From: a virus
IMG/VR virus record: IMGVR_UViG_3300030451_002463
Location: 1-37,122 of that record
Length of the DNA stretch: 37,122 nt
Strand: one strand, 5' to 3'
The notes under the pieces are model-generated. The model saw only the letters and a list, made by a program, of their open reading frames with translations. It was not told where the DNA came from and did no database searches. Positions 1 to 8,541 of this stretch are shown one piece after another (within the stretch, counting starts at the first letter, position 1; each line of letters opens with the position of its first letter). The translations under genes and the position numbers were made by a program.

Positions 1-45
1 TATGAGTCTAGGTGACCCTTCGATGTGGGCACGAAATCCAATGAG
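1..45. repeat. Terminal direct repeat, left copy (circle closure)
   Basis: These 45 bases recur at the right end (37078-37122) with only two differences, at positions 22 (G versus A) and 37 (T versus C). Both fall at third codon positions of the terminase gene and are silent (Ser TCG/TCA, Asn AAT/AAC). The reading frame continues through the join, so this is best read as the overlap of a circular or circularly permuted genome and not as a biological terminal repeat. Confidence 0.9.
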
Positions 46-454
46 CTGGAATGCATCGCATACACCCATGTACACAGACAAGTCTATAGCAACAGCATTA
101 GGGCAGTTTGTACCAAACCTAGTACCAGCGAATAACTCGAGGGTAATAGGGTGGAGAAACATGGCACAGCTAATGCACTATAAGAAGGGAGTATTGCCGA
201 ATTTCTTTATTATAGATGGGGCGTGTCCAAACTTAACAAGGACGCTACCAGAGATGATAAGAGATGACAAGAACCCAGAGGATATAGACACTACACTTGA
301 AGACCATATCTGTGATGCTGTGAGGTACAGCTTAACGCATATAGATGCACCAATTAAGCCAGCACCTAAAAAGCCAGTATTACAGCAACAGATTGAGAAA
401 TTATTAGAGTTTGAAGAAAAAGATGACACAATAGATTTTAGGGGAATGAATTAA
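2..454 (+). CDS. terL: Terminase large subunit, C-terminal part (continues from 36134)
   Basis: This is the C-terminal 150 residues of the packaging ATPase/nuclease that begins at 36134 and is cut by the window ends. Joining the two parts through the 45-bp overlap gives one frame of about 465 residues, a normal size for large terminases. The segment opens with a GDPSMW motif whose Asp is a likely second acidic residue of the RNase-H-like nuclease domain. Near the end, an EDHICDAVRY stretch fits the usual third conserved acidic position. The stop overlaps the next ATG as TAATG, indicating coupled translation. It is a partial gene only because of where the circle was opened. Confidence 0.9.
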   Translation: MSLGDPSMWARNPMSWNASHTPMYTDKSIATALGQFVPNLVPANNSRVIGWRNMAQLMHYKKGVLPNFFIIDGACPNLTRTLPEMIRDDKNPEDIDTTLEDHICDAVRYSLTHIDAPIKPAPKKPVLQQQIEKLLEFEEKDDTIDFRGMN

Positions 455-2856
455 TGTACACTGGTAGTCCACATATAACAAATTTTAGTGCAAGACAAGC
501 AGTTCACGCAGAGCTACAATATGATATTTATGGTGCGTGTCCAGTCTATATAAATGTAGAGTACGATGCAACCTCTCACAACAATATGAAACTAACAGCA
601 ACCCCTTCTTTCATGCCAGCAAATGCAACTAGTTATCTTGGTGCATATAGGGTAAAACAAGGTAGATGGGGAATCGTAGAAAAAAAGGCAAACGCTGGTG
701 ATATAGTTGAGGTTGTTCTACAAGGTAGAGTAAAGTTCCCAAATTCATTACAAGAATCTGATAAAGGTAAGGGAATAACTGCATTTAAGCCAACTCAAGA
801 AGTGAAAGAAAATTCTCCAAGCAATCATACTCAACACTTTTGTCGCCCAAATTGTCAATCACTAAATCAAGGTACAAGCGAAAGAGATAGTTTGGTAAAC
901 ACTCTTGGGGTAGTGGTTGAAATTGGTGATGATGGAGAGTTTATAATATGGCAGGGCGTACAAACCCCACAGATATCAGATTACTCTCATGGAGAATCAC
1001 ACAGAGTTCAAGCAAAGCTAGTAGGGACATACGATGGAGGGGATAACGCCCCTATATCAGCTGGAGTTCCAGTTAGGCTATATCTAGACGAAAATGGTGA
1101 CTTAAAAGCTAGAGGTGGATTAGAAATTGGACCTCAAAACAACTCTAGTTTTGATTTTATTGGTAATACAAATGCAGATAACTATTACACTCAATCTGGT
1201 CATTGGGGAATATGTGAGACTGGTGGAAATGCTGGTGACGTAGTTGATATTGTTGTAGCTGGTCATGTGCAAACTAATCAAACTAACGTAACTGAAAATG
1301 CCCTTCTTTCACATTTTGAAGGAAATGGTGACTTCTTTTGTTTGGGAAAAGATATTATAAAACATTCAGATGACAGAATTTTGTCAAATGACACAGGTAA
1401 CTGGGTAGGATACAATATAGCAGACGCAAATGTAAATGTAGATGACACTTTTTCTAATGCGATGAAAATAACAACAACTACAGACAATGAAGATGAAGGT
1501 GCACTGCTACCAGTTTCAGAAATGGAAACTTTAGTAGTAGGGAGAAAATATATAGTCTCTGCCTTAATTGACCACTTAGGTAGTGGTAGTATAACAATGA
1601 GATACGAGCTAGGTGGAGCTACATCTAGTGACATAACAGCTACTACTAACAATAGATATTACAGAGCAGAAATAACGTGTACAGATGCCTCTGGACCTCT
1701 TAAAATTTATAGTGTCGCAGAAACAACAGCAAGAGAAATAAAAGTAGATAATATTTTTGTATATGAAAAATACGGAAACACAGTAGACGAGAATGTTGCG
1801 TCTACCGAATATGATTGGATGCCAAACACCTATGGTACCACAGTTAACACTACTGGAAAGATATGTATTTTCCCAGGAGTAAACAGAGCGAGTATAAAAG
1901 ATTTTAAGGAGCAACACATAGTTACAGCAGAGCTTTTTGGAGGCACTTCCTACACAAATGTAACAGCTAGACAACACGCAGTCGCACTATGTGTTAATAA
2001 ATTTGGTAAATTAATGGCTAAACGCTCAGAGATTTCGAGTTCTAGGCAAGACCTGTATGGTCAATATACAATAGCCGACAATATGTGGGGACTTGCGTTA
2101 GAATCAGGAAGCCCTGGCGACACAATTAAAGTTCTTGTGAGTGGTAGAGTTTCAGATGTAAATACAAGCTCAGATGCTACCTGGGAGGTCGGTGATTTAT
2201 TAAGTCAGATTGACAAGAATGGAAAAAAAGAAAGAGTTACAAGCCAGAAATATTCATTTATAACAAGCAGTGACGATAAAACAATAACAGGCTCTCCTAA
2301 CTGGACAGATTACTCTCCTAATACAACTATAGGTGGATTTAATGTAAATACATCATCTGGTAGGGTAGAGATTACAGGTTCAGGAAATGGAAATTATAAA
2401 AACACAGGTGGGACAGGTAAAGAAGGAGCTATACTAGCTAGAGCTAATTTTAGAGAGATGCACATAGATAACACCACTTTTAATGTAGGTAACTATCTAC
2501 CCTATCGTAGAACTTTTTTAATGAAGGCAGATGTATGGTCATCAGGAGGCACACCTCCAAATATTGCCTTTACTGTAAATGAAAGCACAGCATCAAGCAC
2601 TAGAAGCTTTATTCCTCGTGACGCAGATGGCTCTCACGTTGTAACAACAACACAAAAAACTTTTTACGCTTTTGTGCATTCTTATACTGATACAAGCAGT
2701 GGTAGCTATGAAGACTACATGACTATTTCTCAAACAAACAACACAACAGATACATGGTACTTTACAAATGTAGAGCTATTAAATATGCCATATGCTACAG
2801 CAGAGCATTTAGCATTATGTTTAAACTCAAATATTAAGGAGTGGTATATCCATTGA
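454..2856 (+). CDS. Modular beta-rich virion protein 1 (decoration-like modules with jelly-roll insertions)
   Basis: The 800-residue product has no recognised catalytic motif. It holds three copies of a module with a VxAEL/VQAKL strand, then WG(I/L) and GDxVxVxVxG(R/H)V (about 71-93, 251-273, 544-566), closed by an LGVVVE...IIWQGV strand (about 150-170, degenerate at 458-476). Between the module halves lie segments resembling CBM4/9-type jelly rolls at roughly 310-440 (ending VDNIFVYE) and 610-780. It is followed at once by a second protein of the same design. Its position between terminase and portal is unusual for a fibre gene. Capsid or tail decoration that binds surface glycans is an inference; a tail fibre or spike is the alternative. 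The start at 454 overlaps the terminase stop and has an AGGGGA-type site just upstream. Confidence 0.7.
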   Translation: MYTGSPHITNFSARQAVHAELQYDIYGACPVYINVEYDATSHNNMKLTATPSFMPANATSYLGAYRVKQGRWGIVEKKANAGDIVEVVLQGRVKFPNSLQESDKGKGITAFKPTQEVKENSPSNHTQHFCRPNCQSLNQGTSERDSLVNTLGVVVEIGDDGEFIIWQGVQTPQISDYSHGESHRVQAKLVGTYDGGDNAPISAGVPVRLYLDENGDLKARGGLEIGPQNNSSFDFIGNTNADNYYTQSGHWGICETGGNAGDVVDIVVAGHVQTNQTNVTENALLSHFEGNGDFFCLGKDIIKHSDDRILSNDTGNWVGYNIADANVNVDDTFSNAMKITTTTDNEDEGALLPVSEMETLVVGRKYIVSALIDHLGSGSITMRYELGGATSSDITATTNNRYYRAEITCTDASGPLKIYSVAETTAREIKVDNIFVYEKYGNTVDENVASTEYDWMPNTYGTTVNTTGKICIFPGVNRASIKDFKEQHIVTAELFGGTSYTNVTARQHAVALCVNKFGKLMAKRSEISSSRQDLYGQYTIADNMWGLALESGSPGDTIKVLVSGRVSDVNTSSDATWEVGDLLSQIDKNGKKERVTSQKYSFITSSDDKTITGSPNWTDYSPNTTIGGFNVNTSSGRVEITGSGNGNYKNTGGTGKEGAILARANFREMHIDNTTFNVGNYLPYRRTFLMKADVWSSGGTPPNIAFTVNESTASSTRSFIPRDADGSHVVTTTQKTFYAFVHSYTDTSSGSYEDYMTISQTNNTTDTWYFTNVELLNMPYATAEHLALCLNSNIKEWYIH

Positions 2857-5081
2857 TAAACAATTATAAAGCACAGAGAAATGTAAAAGCAGAGCTTTCA
2901 GGAGCAGTAGACCTAGGAGAGCCAGTATCCTTATACATTAAAGAAGATGAGGTTAAATACTCCTCTAAAAATCTAGCTACTAATGGCAAGTTTCAAGATG
3001 GAACTGTAACACCATTCACAACAGGCACTGGTTCTGTCCAGATGGATGTAGTAGAGTTAGCAACCAATCCAGTATCTGGAAGAACATCTCTTAGATTGCT
3101 AGTAGGGGATGCAAATGATGTAGCTCAAGGAGATTTTAATGTTAGCGTAGGAAAAACATATAAATTTAGCTTTAACAGAACAATTCCCAACCACACAACT
3201 GATTCTAAATGCAAATTTAGACTAGGTATCCCAGGCGATGTAGATGCTTATGCAGATTTAATATCATTTACAAGTAATACAACAACTGGTGTTTTTAGAG
3301 AATCTTTTATATTTACAGCAACTAATTCTACTTTAGAATTTAGAATAAATGAGTCTGGAACAGCTAATGACGCAGAAATATTTATAGACGATATACAGCT
3401 TCATGAGGTAGTAGACCACAGCTACAAGCTAATGGCAGTAAATGACACTATCCCATCTCTAAGTGTAAATTTAGAGGCAGTAGGGAGTGAGCTCGGAACC
3501 AATGGCACATTTGAATCAAATGCAGATAATTGGGTCGCAAAAAGCACGACATTAGCACATGAGACATCAGCACCAATTACAGGCTCTGGTAGTATTAAAT
3601 CTACAAATTCAGCTGCAAGTGGTGGTCCATATCAAAATATGGGCTTAGATAGTACAAAGAATTATAAGGTTACTGGAAAAATGAAATTGCTTTCTGGAAG
3701 CAGTAATGGGAGAGTAACTATATACACAAGTAGGTCAAATGGCACAGGTCAAGAAGGTGCATATGAAGGCTCGGCAGGAGAGCTTGTAGTAGGGGGAAGC
3801 GAGGTGTCTTTTGACGTAGTTATATCCCCTACTGAATCAGATAGAGTGTCAATACAGTTTGCAGTTCAAGTTGCAGACGGAGTATTTTTATTAGATGATG
3901 TATCAGTTAAAGAGGTTTATGGATACGACTACTACAACGCACCAGCGTACAAATTTGGCATTGTATCAAGCGTATACGACCAATCTACTGGAGCAATGAA
4001 AACCTCAGGAGTAGCAGGAGATGAGGTAGATGTAACAGTCCAAGGAGAATGTACAGTTAGAAGTCCTTCTCAAAGCAAAACTCAAAACCATCTTATTGGC
4101 ACAATTACTAATAGTGGGGCAATATCAAATTATGCAAAGTCCAATGATACAGTATTACCTAACTCAGTGGGAGTTATGGTAGAAACAACTACTTCGGCTA
4201 CTTCTCACCCTATAATATTATGGCAAGGCGTAGAGTTTTCAGAGCATTTTGTACATAAAAACTCCCTTCAGGTTATGGCTAAGTGTGATGAGACAATAAC
4301 TAAGTTTAGACCAGTGTCGCTATTCCTTGATTCAGAAGGAGACTTACTTTGTAGACACGATGATATTCCAGAACAAGCCCCTGATTCAGATACAGACCAC
4401 ACAGGTGTTGACCCAGGAAAATGGGGCGTAGCCGAGCTAGGTGGCGTGAGTGGAGATATAATCCCAGTAACAGTAGCAGGGAAAACTCATATTAATACAA
4501 GCTTTAATTTAGTAGAAGGAGCTGTCATAAGACAAATAAGGGAAGATGGTGGTCTAATTGAGTCTTCTAACTATTCACAGTATGCACCAAATGCACTAGG
4601 GACAACTTTAGAAACTGGTACAGGCGATGTTCCAATTACAATATTCCAAGGCACTCCAATCGGAACCATTACAGACTGGAAACGGACGATTAAGGTAACA
4701 GCAAAGGCAAATGGAGCTATAACCCAATACTGCCCAGTTTCTTTGTATTTGGACCAATATGGCAACTACAAATGTATATCTGATGACATACCTAATACAG
4801 CTACAGATTTTAATAATGGAATATGGTGCGATTTTAGAAAATGGGGCGTTGCTCAAGAAACTGTCGCTGATGGTGAAAATGTAGAGATAATAGTTCAAGG
4901 ACGTACAAATGTTGTTGACACTAAAGATAGTGGAGATAGAGGAGAATTTGTAAGAAAAATACATAACACTGGAGTTGTTACTACTAACGATAATACAGGG
5001 TATGCACTATCATCTCTAGGTATAGTAGAAAAAGAATCAAAAACCTCAGATGGAGCACCAGGAGTGATAATAATATTTTAA
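2853..5081 (+). CDS. Modular beta-rich virion protein 2 (paralogue of the preceding gene)
   Basis: About 742 residues, with three modules of the same type as the upstream protein. WG(V) plus GD/GExVxVxVxGxT signatures are near 527-550 and 667-690, counted from the GTG at 2841, and a divergent copy lies near 371-405. The first module is interrupted by two jelly-roll-like segments (about 44-190 and 215-360), each opening with NGxF and ending IDDIQLHE or LDDVSVKE, typical of carbohydrate-binding folds. A GTG at 2841 would extend the protein, but it touches the AAGGAG site (2836-2841) directly. The TTG at 2853 has workable spacing and overlaps the previous stop as TTGA, so it was chosen. The protein ends in a bare IIIF strand. 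Role inferred as virion surface or adhesion. Confidence 0.7.
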   Translation: MINNYKAQRNVKAELSGAVDLGEPVSLYIKEDEVKYSSKNLATNGKFQDGTVTPFTTGTGSVQMDVVELATNPVSGRTSLRLLVGDANDVAQGDFNVSVGKTYKFSFNRTIPNHTTDSKCKFRLGIPGDVDAYADLISFTSNTTTGVFRESFIFTATNSTLEFRINESGTANDAEIFIDDIQLHEVVDHSYKLMAVNDTIPSLSVNLEAVGSELGTNGTFESNADNWVAKSTTLAHETSAPITGSGSIKSTNSAASGGPYQNMGLDSTKNYKVTGKMKLLSGSSNGRVTIYTSRSNGTGQEGAYEGSAGELVVGGSEVSFDVVISPTESDRVSIQFAVQVADGVFLLDDVSVKEVYGYDYYNAPAYKFGIVSSVYDQSTGAMKTSGVAGDEVDVTVQGECTVRSPSQSKTQNHLIGTITNSGAISNYAKSNDTVLPNSVGVMVETTTSATSHPIILWQGVEFSEHFVHKNSLQVMAKCDETITKFRPVSLFLDSEGDLLCRHDDIPEQAPDSDTDHTGVDPGKWGVAELGGVSGDIIPVTVAGKTHINTSFNLVEGAVIRQIREDGGLIESSNYSQYAPNALGTTLETGTGDVPITIFQGTPIGTITDWKRTIKVTAKANGAITQYCPVSLYLDQYGNYKCISDDIPNTATDFNNGIWCDFRKWGVAQETVADGENVEIIVQGRTNVVDTKDSGDRGEFVRKIHNTGVVTTNDNTGYALSSLGIVEKESKTSDGAPGVIIIF

Positions 5082-5089
5082 GGTAAACT

Positions 5090-5251
5090 ATGAAAAAAGA
5101 AATGAAATTAAGCAAAGTACAAGAAAGCAAACTAAGTAAACACAAAAAGCATCACTCTAAGAAGCACATTAGAGAGATGATAAAAGCAATGCTAAGAGGC
5201 AGGTCATTTAACTCTGCTCATGGCATGGCAATGGATAAAGTAGGTAAATAA
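5090..5251 (+). CDS. Small Lys/His-rich basic protein
   Basis: A 53-residue, very basic product (KLSKHKKHHSKKHIREMIKAM core) beginning at an ATG 8 bases after the preceding stop. An AAGG precedes the start. No family recognised. It belongs to a set of tiny Lys-rich proteins interleaved with the head genes (also 5261, 7227, 10217, 34757 and 36000). Such proteins could bind packaged DNA or RNA, but nothing in the sequence proves this. It is tightly spaced before another small gene with its own AAGGAG site. Confidence 0.65.
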   Translation: MKKEMKLSKVQESKLSKHKKHHSKKHIREMIKAMLRGRSFNSAHGMAMDKVGK

Positions 5252-5260
5252 GGAGTTATT

Positions 5261-5431
5261 ATGCCAAAACTAGACGGAAAACACTATAAATACACAAAAA
5301 AAGGTATGATGGAGTACCTTAAAGACAAAAAGAAGAAAAAAAGAAAAAAAAATAATGGAAGCTATGGAGATTCTTTTGTTTCTAGTAATGGTGGTGGTGG
5401 TGAACAAAATAATCCAGGTCAGGGAGGATAA
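5261..5431 (+). CDS. Small Lys-rich protein with Gly-rich tail
   Basis: A 56-residue product: an N-terminal segment (MPKLDGKHYKYTKKGMMEYL), a run of ten Lys/Arg residues, then a Ser/Asn/Gly-rich tail ending GQGG. AAGGAG lies 6-11 bases upstream of the ATG, and its stop directly abuts the portal ATG. The terminal AGGGAGGA codons double as the portal ribosome binding site. Short proteins of this DGxHYxYTxxG type seem familiar from other phage head regions, but the function is unknown. Confidence 0.7.
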   Translation: MPKLDGKHYKYTKKGMMEYLKDKKKKKRKKNNGSYGDSFVSSNGGGGEQNNPGQGG

Positions 5432-7225
5432 ATGGCAACTAAAGACTATGATAAAGCAGTGCCAAACGATATGGAGCTAACCCAGGCAAAGGGTCACGTC
5501 CCTAGCGATAAGGATAAAAAGCTTCTAAAGTATATGGAGCGTATGTTTAATGCTGCTAAAAGTGCACGAGCTCATAAAGTCCCAAGATGGAGACGTAATG
5601 AGGAGCTTTATAATGGTGATTTCTTTAAACCTTTTAAGTTACCTAAGTATAAAACTAGGATTGTAGCTAACAGTGTTCACTCTATTGTTGAGACTGTGTA
5701 CTCTATTTTAACAGATAGACCTAATAAAGTAGACATAATGCCTAAAAAAGAAGAGCAGGTAGAGGCAGCTAGACTGGCACAAGAGGCTGTAGAGTCTGAA
5801 ATGCGTACAAATAAGGCGATAAGAGCTATAAGTGGCATGAAAAGAGATGGCTTAGTGTATGGTAATGGATTTTTAAAGCTATCCTACAACGAAAATGGCA
5901 TAGAATACTCTACACCAGACGTATATACAGTATTTGTAGACCCTCTAGCGACTAGTATAGAAGAGGCAAAGTGCATAATATTTGCGACTCCAACATACAT
6001 AAAAGACGTTAGAGAGAACTACGAAAACGGAGATAAAGTAGTATCAGAGGGTAAATTAGACGAATATAAGTCATTTGTACGAATGAAATCAGACGATGGC
6101 GTAGGTCAAACTACTACAGCATCAGGTGGTACATCAGGAACATCCTCTGAAACAGGGGTAAGCACCTCAGATGTAAGGTCAGACTTCCAAGAGGTAGGTC
6201 CAACAGACGATATGGACGATACAGAGGTGTTTGGTGGACAGGTTTTACTAAAAGAATGCTGGCACTATATGAATGACAAGCTATATTTAACCACATACGC
6301 AGGAAATGTACTGCTTCAGCACGTTGAATCACCTACAGACTTTATACCAGTAGTACAATTTAAGAACTATGCAGACGAACACCAATTTTGGGGCAAAGGG
6401 GAACCAGAGATTGTTGAACCTCTTGCAGTAGGGACAGCTATACTGCTTTCCCAAAGCCTCGATAACATCATTTACCATGGAAATCCAGCATGGGTAATGA
6501 GTAAATCACTATCAAAAACGCCTGGAAACCGACCAAGCGACAAACCAGGACAGGTATTTTGGACAAATGGACCTCATGAGAGCATACAAAGGCTCCCAGC
6601 AGGCAATATGTCCTCATCAAACCTGCCTTTAGCACAGTATATGATGCAGCTTACAGACTCAATTAGTGGTATTCACGATGTAACACAAGGTCGTAACCCC
6701 AGTGGAGTAACAGCAGCAAAAGCAATATCAGCACTACAAGAAGCATCACAGCAAATAATTAGAGCAAAGGAAAGAGAGATAGGATTTGACTCCATAATAG
6801 ACATATATAGGCATACTTTAAGCATATTGGCTAATAACTATGAATCAGCAATAATTATTCGTAGAAACACCCAAATGGGCTACGAATTTAAGCAGATACA
6901 GCCATATGAGCTTACTGATGACATGGACTTTAAATATGTACCAGGCTCAAGTATGCCAGAATCTCGTGCAAGTCGTATTGACCAGGCACTAGAGTATGTT
7001 CAAATGGGACTATTAACCCCAGAGCAATTCTGGAGATGGCATGAAAAGGATATTTCTAAAGATATTTTAGAAGAAATAATTGAACAAAAGAAAATAATGC
7101 AACAAAGACAACAACAGCAGATGGATATATTAAACAATTCAACAGACGAGAATGAAATAATGGAGACACTGCTACAACAACGAGCTCAAATGGGTGCAGT
7201 CCCAGAAGAGGGAGAAGGAGAGTAA
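5432..7225 (+). CDS. Portal protein
   Basis: The 597-residue product would form the dodecameric portal ring at one capsid vertex through which DNA enters and leaves. The N-terminal part has RWRRNEELYNGDFF and RIVANSVHSIVETVYSILTDRP, typical of the portal wing/stem start. The middle has GLVYGNGFLKLSY and VYTVFVDPLA. A later GIHDVTQGRNPSGVTAAKAI stretch is a hallmark of this portal type. The C-terminus is Gln/Met-rich and helical. Residues about 224-266 form a Ser/Thr/Gly/Asp-rich linker that looks like a flexible insertion. Position between terminase and scaffold/capsid genes supports the call. A strong GGGAGGA site precedes the ATG. Confidence 0.88.
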   Translation: MATKDYDKAVPNDMELTQAKGHVPSDKDKKLLKYMERMFNAAKSARAHKVPRWRRNEELYNGDFFKPFKLPKYKTRIVANSVHSIVETVYSILTDRPNKVDIMPKKEEQVEAARLAQEAVESEMRTNKAIRAISGMKRDGLVYGNGFLKLSYNENGIEYSTPDVYTVFVDPLATSIEEAKCIIFATPTYIKDVRENYENGDKVVSEGKLDEYKSFVRMKSDDGVGQTTTASGGTSGTSSETGVSTSDVRSDFQEVGPTDDMDDTEVFGGQVLLKECWHYMNDKLYLTTYAGNVLLQHVESPTDFIPVVQFKNYADEHQFWGKGEPEIVEPLAVGTAILLSQSLDNIIYHGNPAWVMSKSLSKTPGNRPSDKPGQVFWTNGPHESIQRLPAGNMSSSNLPLAQYMMQLTDSISGIHDVTQGRNPSGVTAAKAISALQEASQQIIRAKEREIGFDSIIDIYRHTLSILANNYESAIIIRRNTQMGYEFKQIQPYELTDDMDFKYVPGSSMPESRASRIDQALEYVQMGLLTPEQFWRWHEKDISKDILEEIIEQKKIMQQRQQQQMDILNNSTDENEIMETLLQQRAQMGAVPEEGEGE

Positions 7226-7226
7226 A

Positions 7227-7553
7227 ATGGCTAAAAGAAAAAAGAAAGACGGAGCACGCTCTGCCAAAAGAAGAGCTGCACTTAAAGGATTTGCTAAAGG
7301 TAAATTCCAAAGCCCAGTACATAGTAATGGTTTTAAGCAAGATGTATTAATAGATATGTACGGTGGCGACAAAGGTTTTAAATCTGGGTATTTAAATCCT
7401 CATCAAAGAGTAAGAGCACAAGAAGCAATAGCTGCAGGTAAATCATTTTTTAAACATGGTGGGACAACATATAGAGCCACAGCTGCTACCTCAGCAAAAG
7501 GTGGAACTGTATATTCAGCTACTCCAGACACAAGAGCTGGGAAAGTAAAATAA
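7227..7553 (+). CDS. Basic head-region protein
   Basis: A 108-residue protein with a strongly basic N-terminus (MAKRKKKDGARSAKRRAAL) followed by a mixed Gly/Ala/Thr-rich domain. The ATG at 7227 lies just past the portal stop, with GGAGAAGGAG at 7211-7220. A longer in-frame extension into the portal gene is possible but would bypass this site, so it was not used. No family recognised. Its place between portal and scaffold suggests a minor head or DNA-associated protein. Confidence 0.7.
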   Translation: MAKRKKKDGARSAKRRAALKGFAKGKFQSPVHSNGFKQDVLIDMYGGDKGFKSGYLNPHQRVRAQEAIAAGKSFFKHGGTTYRATAATSAKGGTVYSATPDTRAGKVK

Positions 7554-7603
7554 AATTTTGAAGACCAACACCAAACAAGCGAAAGCTGAAAGGAGCGTCT
7601 ACA

Positions 7604-8530
7604 ATGCCAAGTCCATACAATGATGTGGAGTTAACGGATTCCGATAAGCAATCTATATACGAAAACCCAGGAATGACTGAGGACCAAAATCCTCGTGAAG
7701 CAGGGGTTGACGGTAAAGAAGGCTTCGGAAGCCAACCTCATGATACCGATACTCCAGAAGAAGAAGTTGAAACGCAAGCAGAAACGCAAGCTGAAACTGA
7801 AACAGAAGGAGCAACTGAAGTATATGAGAGCGATGAGTTCAATCTAGAGGACTATGAAGTCGAGATTGATGGTGAAACTTTTGATGGAGCTGATATTCTT
7901 AAGTGGAGAGAAGACTCTTCAAATAAAGAAAATTGGCAAGCATCAAACACCCAGAAGGCTCAAGAAATCGCAAAATGGTCAAAGTTCAACAATAAAATCG
8001 CAGAAGACTCTGAGTTTCGTGACTATGTAAAAGATTTCTTTTACGAGGACGAAAAAGGCTTGAAGGAACTGGGATTAGACAAAGAGCTACGACCCCTAGG
8101 CTTTGAAGAAGAAATCATGGCAGAACCTGAAAAGGGTGAAGTTGACATGAAAATGGAAGAAGTCGAGGGGAGACTAAATCAAATGGAGTTTGAGAGACAC
8201 GTTGATGATTTAGAATTAGAGCTCAATGCAATAGTTGATGACAACAAAGACTCATTTGAAGGTGAAGATGACGAGATTAAGTTCTTAGAGTTTGCTCAAG
8301 AATCTAATTTAACTGATTTGAACCAAGCATTTAAGCTTTGGAGTTACGATAAAATGCAAGATGAACTAGACCATCATAGACAGTTAGATGGAAACAAACA
8401 GCGAAACATGGGGAAAGTTGTTCATAATTCAAAAGTAGGTGCTACGGAAGTATCAACTCCAAAGACCTACAAGAATATGAAGGACATAAACATAAATGAC
8501 CCTGATGTCGCAAAATACTTTAACAAATAA
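7604..8530 (+). CDS. Capsid scaffolding protein
   Basis: A 308-residue, highly acidic, largely helical product placed directly before the major capsid gene, the classical scaffold position. Residues about 46-70 are Glu/Thr repeats (ETQAETQAETETEG), and the C-terminal half is charged and coiled-coil-like (about 175-270), ending in a short basic segment (TPKTYKNMKDI), as scaffolds often use to contact coat protein. GAAAGGAG sits upstream of the ATG. No Ser protease motif was seen, so it is a scaffold and not a fused protease. The call rests on composition and position, not on a specific motif. Confidence 0.8.
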   Translation: MPSPYNDVELTDSDKQSIYENPGMTEDQNPREAGVDGKEGFGSQPHDTDTPEEEVETQAETQAETETEGATEVYESDEFNLEDYEVEIDGETFDGADILKWREDSSNKENWQASNTQKAQEIAKWSKFNNKIAEDSEFRDYVKDFFYEDEKGLKELGLDKELRPLGFEEEIMAEPEKGEVDMKMEEVEGRLNQMEFERHVDDLELELNAIVDDNKDSFEGEDDEIKFLEFAQESNLTDLNQAFKLWSYDKMQDELDHHRQLDGNKQRNMGKVVHNSKVGATEVSTPKTYKNMKDININDPDVAKYFNK

Positions 8531-8541
8531 AGGAGTAAGAA

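Noticed and set aside
1-45. Short direct terminal repeat as true virion ends
   Set aside because: The repeat lies inside the terminase frame, which is intact only when the ends are joined, so it is an assembly overlap.
454-5081. Diversity-generating retroelement target in the modular proteins
   Set aside because: No reverse transcriptase gene and no template/variable repeat pair with adenine-directed changes was seen.
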